A DNA stretch of 64,000 bases from Glandiceps talaboti (taxonomy: Eukaryota; Hemichordata; Enteropneusta; Spengelidae): NCBI RefSeq assembly GCF_964340395.1, contig NC_135558.1, positions 17,018,271 through 17,082,270 on the forward strand, in the 5' to 3' direction. Each line of letters opens with the position of its first letter. Position 1 is the first letter of the stretch. Made by a program: the position numbers and the translations under genes. Shown here one piece after another: positions 48,533 through 64,000 of this stretch. The notes beneath the pieces were generated by a model, which had not been told where the DNA came from, made no database searches, and saw nothing but the letters and a program-made list of their open reading frames with translations.

Positions 48533-49610
48533 TCAGGACTGTGTAAATTGAAGGACAAAGTAAGAAAATAGGAGCCAAGAAATTACAAGACGTGGTACGA
48601 AAAATCTGATTTGATTGATATAATTATACAAGTGTTTTCAGTGATTTTTATTTCAACCTTCCGCAAAGCGACACACAATTTTTGTTGTTGACATTAGAGA
48701 AGTGAATGAGTAGCTCATACCGATTAAGTACCATATTGAGCAGTAGAAACTTGATGAAAAGACACAACAATATACCTTCACAATGAATTACACCCTCTAG
48801 TGTTGACAGAGTTATGATGCAAAAAGGTGAATAGAACTTTCAAGTTAATCATGCCCTCTCTGGTGAAATAGAGAAATGATGTAAATGGCGAAGTCAGTTG
48901 ACCTTTCAGGTAAAGCATGCCCTCTAATGGTGAAAAAAGTAGTGATGTAGATGCATGAAGACAGAGAAGAGTTTCTGATGATCATTTTAATTGCTGATGA
49001 AGAAGAGCAGTGATACAATGTGGATGACATACACGCATCAACAGACCTCTTGATATGCTTTTGAAAGAAAGATGAACAATAGACAGTACAATGGCAAAAA
49101 GTCTGAATGTCACTATTATGGCATATAGGAGATACCACATTCATATGATTTGTATTTACTACTGAAAAATGATAATTAAAATATTGATGAAATACTTTTG
49201 GAAAACAAATTTGAATATTATGCAAATTCCTAATCAATACTATAGTTTGTGTTGATTTTTGTGTAAATATGTCAAATCTTACGAAGTTTACGTTGTATCT
49301 AGGAAAACTTCATTCTAGTGAGTGGCATAGTAAGCATAGGAGATGAAGTGAGAGCATGCCAAAGATTTGACTGACATTTGAAGAACAAAGTTAGAATGTG
49401 CATGATAATTTTGAGTTTAATTATACTGCGGGTCAATTTTTAAAGGAAAGGCCCAACAATTCAATGACATTTTTTTTATATATATAAAAAGCAAAAAGGA
49501 GTACATGACAAAACAAAGTACAAACAAATCACAAGAATAATATAAACAACCAGAAATACCTACATGTCCCATTTATCAGTGTGTTTACCAAGTGTATACC
49601 TTCTTTTTTT
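48533..49610 (+). other. probable 3' UTR / flank of the triple-MLLE gene
   Basis: No further exon is seen. Candidate polyadenylation signals are ATTAAA near 49175 and AATAAA at 50170-50175. If the latter is used, the 3' UTR would contain the (ACAT)n microsatellite at 49.6-50.0 kb. Confidence 0.4.
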
Positions 49611-49620
49611 TGCTATCCAC

Positions 49621-49827
49621 AGCACACATACACATATCACACACATACACACATACAGATCCAGACATACACGCATACATGTGGTACATACATGTATACA
49701 TACATACAGTACATACATACATGCTTGCATGCATGCATACATACATACATACATACATATACATACATACATATACATACATGCATACATACATACATAC
49801 ATACAGTACATACATACACACATACAT

Positions 49828-49858
<31 letters not shown>

Positions 49859-49990
49859 TACATACATACACACACACATACATACATACATACACACACA
49901 CATACATACATACATACACACACACATACATACATACATACATACATGTACATACATACATACATACATACATACATACACAAACACACC
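49621..49990. repeat. (ACAT)n/(CA)n microsatellite
   Basis: An imperfect tetranucleotide tract with (CA)n interruptions and a tgcatgcat core. Open frames over 100 codons on both strands are repeat artefacts. Confidence 0.9.
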
Positions 49991-50429
49991 AAACAAGATA
50001 TTAACAAAGTGAGATTTTAAAAGATATCTTTATTTGCAAATTATGACCAACATAAACATTTTTAAAGCTGGTGCTTTTATTTTACAAATTGATTTTATTT
50101 GGTCATAGAGTTATATTTTTTATAGAGTTATAATCATTGTACATATTTTGTACAATTTTATTGTGAAGTAATAAAGATACCATGCCACTTTATCTGTTTC
50201 ATTGTCTGTGTAATCAAATATTATGTAATAACTGTTAGATCCTTAAAGGCCAATGTTTCAGTGCCAGGTTCTTGCATGAATATTATCTTATGATTCATAT
50301 ATGTTATGGAATCTTTCTCGTAGGTAATATAACTTTTTTTTTTCACATTGCAAATAGGAAGTGCTTTAGTTTGTGTGTTGGTGCAATACTACTTCTCTCC
50401 AGTGGTGAGCAATCTGTAGTATTGTATGT

Positions 50430-50762
50430 ATGGTATTCCATGCACAAGCCATTTAGAACAAAAAATATGGAATGTATACTCTGGTCATTGTACATCACGA
50501 CAGTATGTCTATCTCACAACAATGCATATCTATGTCACTGGTTCTAATGTCTTCGAAATGAGTCAAAACATTCAAAATTACCATTATTTTCCCTAATTTT
50601 TCTTTGATATTACTGGTGCAGGTATAATTATGTTATTCTCAAACATATCTCTTCATTCAACCAGAAAATACTTGTGACCTAAGGGTTTGTCACTACTTAG
50701 GGCACTTGTATTTTCCTTGGCTGAACAAAGAAAAATATTGGGGAATAACATCGAAGTGTAGA
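50430..50762 (+). mobile_element. ~330-bp foldback MITE, copy B
   Basis: It starts ccatgcacaagcc and ends gaaaaatattggggaataacatcgaag, colinear with copy C and inverted relative to copies A and D. Confidence 0.75.
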
Positions 50763-51187
50763 AACACAGTGAGAAAAAAATCACTTTGTACAGTAACAGC
50801 TACTGCTAAATAAGCAAGCAACAATGGCATTTATATTCAAAATGATGTTTCACTATGGTTCCTAGACTGTCGAGCCCTGCCGTAAGATACATTAACTCCG
50901 TCATTGAGTCCTTGGCCTCTCTTTACAAGTGTGGGGTGGGCTGATGTGTGAGGAAACCATGACATGGCATATCTTCACGGCTATGCTGGTCATGGTTCAA
51001 ATTAATATTTAAATACATACGAACAATTTACATTTTCTGAAAATGGATAAACCCTATTTAGATGTAATTACAGAAAGGCAAGTTCTAACATGATTACTAG
51101 TGCACTGTTGGGTCATCACGAGAGTCAACCTGGTTCTTGATACATATATTAAAAGTCGACATAATGTAATAATATAATCTAAATATA

Positions 51188-51513
51188 TTATACCATGCAC
51201 AAGCCAAGTTGAACAACAAATATGGAATATATACTCTGGTCGTTTTACATTATGACAGCATGCCTATGTCACTGGTTCTGCTAAGTTCGAAATATGAGTC
51301 AAAACGTTCAACGTTTCCATTACTTTCCCTAATTAATCTATGCTATTACTGATACTGGTATAATTATGTTATTCTCTAACATTTTTCTTCATTCAGCTGG
51401 AAAATACTTGTGACCTATGGGTTGTCACTACTCATCTAGCAACTCGTAGTGACAAAGCCCCTTAGGTCACTCATATTTTCTTCGGCTGAATGAAGAAAAA
51501 TATTGGGAAATGA
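51188..51513 (+). mobile_element. ~330-bp foldback MITE, copy C (ODR4 3' end)
   Basis: It starts ccatgcacaagcc and ends about 12 bp from the ODR4 stop codon at 51526, so it probably supplies most of the ODR4 3' UTR. Confidence 0.75.
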
Positions 51514-51525
51514 TATCTACATATC

Positions 51526-59867
<8,342 letters not shown>

Positions 59868-60457
59868 GGCTGTGGTACCGATCAACTCAACTGCTAGAAA
59901 AAAATTTATTTCGATGACATTCACATGAAGATGAACATGTGTATTCTCAAACAGCTGATGACATGAAGTACCGTGTTAATCGTAGCACCGGATTCAGAAA
60001 ATTTCAAGTGCTTGTAAAGATCGCATAAGTGCCATAAATATTCTATTTATCAGTGTAGATATTCTGAATACTTTTAAATAATAAAATCATATGATTTTTT
60101 TTTTTTTTTGTAGCGGTAAAAAACTTTCATTGTTGTCTTAAAATTACAGTCTCGTAAGATCTCACGAGGTTAGCTTACGAGATTTAACTTGCGTAGGCAA
60201 TATTGGATCGGCAAGGGACTTACCACAGTTGCGCACACCTGAAACTTCTTGGGCATGTTTTATATTTAATAGTTATGTTTACATGTTTATATAACATGGT
60301 ATTATCTTAGATATGACTGTATATGACAGCAACTGGTTAAATCTACAACTTGTGGGCTAAAACTTTGCCGAAACGACTTCATCGCTTTGCCAGCTGAATC
60401 ACAACAACACACAAATCTATTTCCGGGCAGAGGGTGAAGCCCTCAGAAATACTCGCA
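59868..60457. promoter_or_regulatory. head-to-head promoter region, ODR4 / ZDHHC12
   Basis: The two start codons are 590 bp apart on opposite strands. A minus-strand donor (CTGTG/GTAAGT) at 60224 probably ends ODR4 exon 1, pairing with the acceptor near 59890. That leaves about 230 bp for both start sites, an arrangement typical of bidirectional housekeeping promoters. Confidence 0.55.
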
Positions 60458-62796
60458 ATGGTCATGACACAGAAACTGTTTTGGATGATAACAACTGGGA
60501 TATTCATCAGGAGTATACATGTAGGGTTGACACTTGCAGTTGTTCTGGTACTGTTCCTGAAAGACACTGGTGAGTCAGTTGTTATTGACATTGGCAATGG
60601 AATATCTTGACTTTGTGACTGTAACCTGATGTTATTGTTATATTATTGGTAATGTTTTTCAAAATCTTAGAATTTATTTTTCATTTTGGTGCTTACACGA
60701 TATGATAAGGTGTTGTCGCAGCTATTATTAATCACACCCACGTGGGTGAACCATTTGTACAACTGTTGCACCAAAAATAACACAATATAGAAATACATGT
60801 ACATGTTCAAGTAAACACAAAGAAGGATTAATTAACAGTTAAGTGACTGGTAATACAGTTTTAGACTGGAATGTGTGTCTGGTCTAAAAGCAGCATATCA
60901 ACACTTCAACTGAAACAGGTTTGATATTCTGGGATATTTATATAGTTTTTTTTACAGACAACAGCTGTATGTGAGGATTTTTTATGTATACAAATTTGTC
61001 ACTTTTGTGCCACTTCTATAAGTTCTAATTCTTTACTCTTCAAGAACATACACAAATTGAATAATATGATCACAGTCCCTCAATGACAGAGGGACTATGA
61101 CACCATGATAGACCTGTTACTGATTCCAAGATACATCTCAAAATCTCCCCATGCAACACACAGTCACACAGATGGTCATGATACAAAATAATGGTGTTTT
61201 TGTTATTACATGCATACATGTATGCATGTACATTTTTACAAATATTCCAAAAATATCATTACTTGTGTTAACCAAAAAAAAAAAGATCACCTTAACAACA
61301 CCAGTGATGATATTTGTTGATATTTTTTTTAAATACCTACCGGTAATGATGCCATTGTTATGTAAGTTATATTGACTATCTTTGAATAGAATATTAGTTC
61401 ACAAATGAATGTGATACAATACAACATCATATTTTCTACATACATGCTAGAAATTTGCAGGTATACTTAGTAACTCAGGGGGTATGGTTGTCACCTGACA
61501 GTACCCAGTAACCCTGGGTTTACTAGTAAAAGTTTTCTATCAGTTTAGTCTTTTTTATATAAAAACACTCACAATTAAAGAGGTCAACTGAACTTTATTA
61601 ACAGTTACAATGTATGTTAGAATTATCTCAATTTGTTATGTTAGACTTTACACCTACATTGTATATTGTAATTACTAACACCGTCACACCGCACCATATG
61701 AAATGTTGAGCGAGACAGGAAAGTTTGGATATGGATGTTGGGTGTCTGTAGAAGTCTCCGTTTTACAAAACCTCAGAGACAAAACTAATAACAAATTCAT
61801 GTACATGTAATTACATTTTTGTATGTATACAACTACATGTAACTGTTGAGGTCACTTTGATTTGCCTACCATTACATGTATATGGTACTGCACGTGACTT
61901 CAAGTGTCCCCATACGATGTACATGGATGATGTACAAATGTACATGTAGTCTTGCTGCTAGACCCTAGGGCAGTTCTGCCAACTTTAAAAGCAACCATAC
62001 ATTGCATACATGTATATGTACATGTAGGTACTGATATCCATATAAAATACTATAAAATATCCTAGACTTTTGTTTGGCAACCTTTCAAGCACAGATCTGA
62101 GGGTAGAAGGCTTAAATAACTACAACTTAGTGCAGAACTAGTCAGTGTTTTTGCTAAGGTGTGGGAACCCATATACATGTAACGTCACCGCCGTTGTTCA
62201 ACTCATATCTGAGTATTCGCGACCTCTCTGATGAAGCTTCTCCATTCGTGGCGATTTTGAGACTTGGTGTAGCAGCTATAAATTGATCTGCCTGTAAGAG
62301 TCATAATTCCATATGTCCAGCAAAGTTTCTGCCTACCTCTGCATCTTTTTCCTTCCACTTTACCAAACATAATCAGTTTCTCCAGATTGTCTCCAACACG
62401 CCTTGCAATGTGACCAAAATATTTCAACCCATATAACAGAGGGGGGTAAATTTGGTAAAACTGGCATACTTCCCATACATTGTAATATACTTTTGGTGAG
62501 GACCTCGGTAAAATGACTGGGGAACTCTGGTAAGTTTTATCTACTTTTACCGCCATTAAAAAAAACACTGACTACATGTGTAGGTACCCCTTCGATAAAA
62601 TGCATGAGCATGATTTAAAAACAGCAAGTTTAATATTTTTCACTTTCCTATTTCAACAGCTATCAGTAGAGCCATAAAAGATGGAGAGTATGTGGTACCT
62701 AGTATATTCACAATGTGTGTCCTGGTACCAACTGGGTTTTATTTTATTGCCAGTCTGATTGATCCAGGATACATAAAGAAGGAACATCAAAAGAAG
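60458..62796 (+). CDS. ZDHHC12: ZDHHC12-like palmitoyltransferase, N-terminal exons only (runs off window)
   Basis: Exons 60458-60569 and 62660-62796, joined in phase 1 and leaving in phase 0 after 83 residues. The product has one membrane segment in IHVGLTLAVVLVLFLKDT and a second in VVPSIFTMCVLVPTGFYFI, then SLIDPGYIKKEH. The R-x-x-H start, LFL-x-DT, the short luminal loop and SL(I/M)DPGY match human ZDHHC12. The catalytic DHHC cysteine-rich domain must lie past the right edge; no CRYC-type exon was found up to 64000. The family transfers palmitate to protein cysteines at the Golgi/ER. Identification rests on the N-terminus alone. Confidence 0.7.
62141..62572. mobile_element. TIR element (TA target site) carrying a LINE fragment
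   Basis: The left end gtcagtgttttt (62141) and right end aaaaacactgac (62572) are inverted repeats, and each is flanked outside by TA, as for Tc1/mariner-type insertions. The right half matches the 18237-18391 element. The middle is replaced or interrupted by the LINE piece. Confidence 0.65.
62203..62427 (-). mobile_element. 3' end of a LINE reverse transcriptase ORF
   Basis: About 75 residues on the minus strand, from LKYFGHIARR through KVEGKRCRGRQKLCWT to EWRSFIREVAN and a stop, match the C-terminal tail shared by many non-LTR retrotransposon ORF2 proteins (FGHVxRR...GKRxRGRQ...WRxxV). It lacks all catalytic motifs, so it is a 5'-truncated, dead fragment. Confidence 0.8.
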
Positions 62797-64000
62797 GTAA
62801 ATATTCAACAAATAAAACTTTTCTAAAGGCTTCAAATTAATATTCGATAACCAAACTATCAAGAAAGTAAGTCTTGAGTGGCTCTGTATGACAAGGAGGG
62901 ATTATTGTGAAAACTTATAATTTGAAAAGTCTCAGAAGTAAAGGAAATCGGTAGTGGGGAGTAGGAATGTGTATGGATACAATGTACATGTTTACACTGT
63001 AATGGGGAGGATGTCATGTCCTTCTGACACAGAAAGGCTTTCCCTGGGGCATTATTGAAGTCTGTTATACAATGTATTTCAAAATAAAATAAAAAATCCA
63101 AAAGAATTATGTATATCGCTAATACATTATAATTATTGTTTTAAAGTTCATTTTGAAAAAAAAAGGGGGGGGGGATTGATATACGGTTATTGTCCTTCAT
63201 ACAAAGGGTTTTCCTACTCGTGATGTAACCAATTTCTGTAAATCAAATATTTTTATGCCTGCTACCAGCAATTAATAGTCAAATACATTTTTTTTTAAAT
63301 CTAGATATAAAACATGTCTGGTACAGACTGGAATGCTAAAACCCGGATTTCTTCTAATCCTATTAAATTTGTAAATATCACAACCATTGAATAATCAAAT
63401 CCACATTTATGTTGTGAACTATAGTCAGAATAATAGACCAAATGTGTACTTGCATTAAAATGTACATCTAATGTCCAGGCATGTTTTCCATATGGTGTTT
63501 TTTTCTTTTGTTGAAGGCAGAAGGTAGATTACACATGTATAAATTTGTTAACCAGAGTTTCTCATTGCTTTAATCTACTGAAGTTGTATTCCATATTGAC
63601 ACATGTATTATGTTGATAGGAAATGTGTAAATTTTAGCAACCATATGTAATCCCCTCCCAGTTACTTTAAAGGTTCTAAGATCTTAGCAACAAACGTGAT
63701 ATGGATTATGTAAAATATACATTTGTAGTTCTAAATTAATATGCAAAATAATATCAAATGTTGATTAATCTATTTTTAATTAACTCTGTTTAATTTTAAT
63801 TGGATTGGTGATTAATTGAATGAATAGAACATACATGCACAATGTACCAGTGCACGGTTGTTTGAAAAGTGATGTTTGACTTTAAAACGAAACACATGCG
63901 ATGCTTTTTTGTTATGAACAGTATGGAGCAACTAATAACTACTGAAAAGGGTAAATCTGGGAAGTACATGTACCTTGTCAACTTGGATGTCGAACAAAAT
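62797..64000 (+). other. ZDHHC12 intron, no exon recognised
   Basis: This span is AT-rich with a short poly-G tract near 63164. A possible acceptor lies near 63518 (ttgttgaag), but the frame after it does not resemble the family. Confidence 0.4.

Overview
This is a window of animal nuclear DNA. Genes are split by many short GT-AG introns. The DNA is AT-rich, with abundant tacatgta-type microsatellites, foldback MITE-like elements, a tRNA-derived SINE and a LINE fragment. Everything recognisable is metazoan. An invertebrate such as a lancelet, hemichordate or mollusc fits best, but the sequence alone does not fix the phylum. All gene models below are spliced by eye, and every coding junction in them is frame-consistent.

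Layout. 1-3.1 kb: no gene recognised. 3.3-4.6 kb and 8.2-8.8 kb: two oppositely oriented copies of a repeat family with a hairpin at its terminus and a ~150 bp internal tandem repeat. 6.05-20.29 kb (+): an 11-exon gene for a predicted 2038-residue chimera. It joins a KMT5A-like SET methyltransferase domain, a ~970-residue Gln/Asn/Ser/Thr-rich repeat region, an acidic segment, two Cys/His zinc-finger-like motifs, a Crypton/phage-integrase-like tyrosine recombinase domain and a Myb/SANT-like tail. 20.5-23.1 kb: foldback elements and a ~110 bp tandem repeat. 23.2-30.1 kb: a large tandem array with a ~1.07 kb short unit and a ~1.67 kb long unit. 30.8-33 kb: (GT)n-linked repeats and (ACAT)n microsatellites. 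35.6-37.2 kb (+): a broken copy of a multi-copy orphan protein family. 38.0-38.3 kb: a tRNA-type SINE. 39.1-39.6 kb (-): an intronless FKBP2-like ER prolyl isomerase whose start codon sits in a perfect TISU element. 40.98-45.0 kb (-): ribosomal protein L28 with a 5'TOP-like exon 1. 45.5-48.5 kb (+): a small protein made of three tandem MLLE (PABC) domains and nothing else. 51.5-60.2 kb (-): an ODR4 homologue. 60.46 kb to the right edge (+): the first two coding exons of a ZDHHC12-like palmitoyltransferase, head to head with ODR4.

The most unusual items are the SET/Q-repeat/tyrosine-recombinase fusion, with a very recent ~1 kb in-frame internal duplication, and the stand-alone triple-MLLE protein next to RPL28. 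The ER and membrane genes (FKBP2, ODR4, ZDHHC12) and the translation-linked pair (RPL28, triple-MLLE) share a neighbourhood but show no operon-like coupling. A ~330 bp foldback MITE family has inserted four times in the 42-58 kb gene cluster, once just beyond a splice donor and once just beyond a stop codon.
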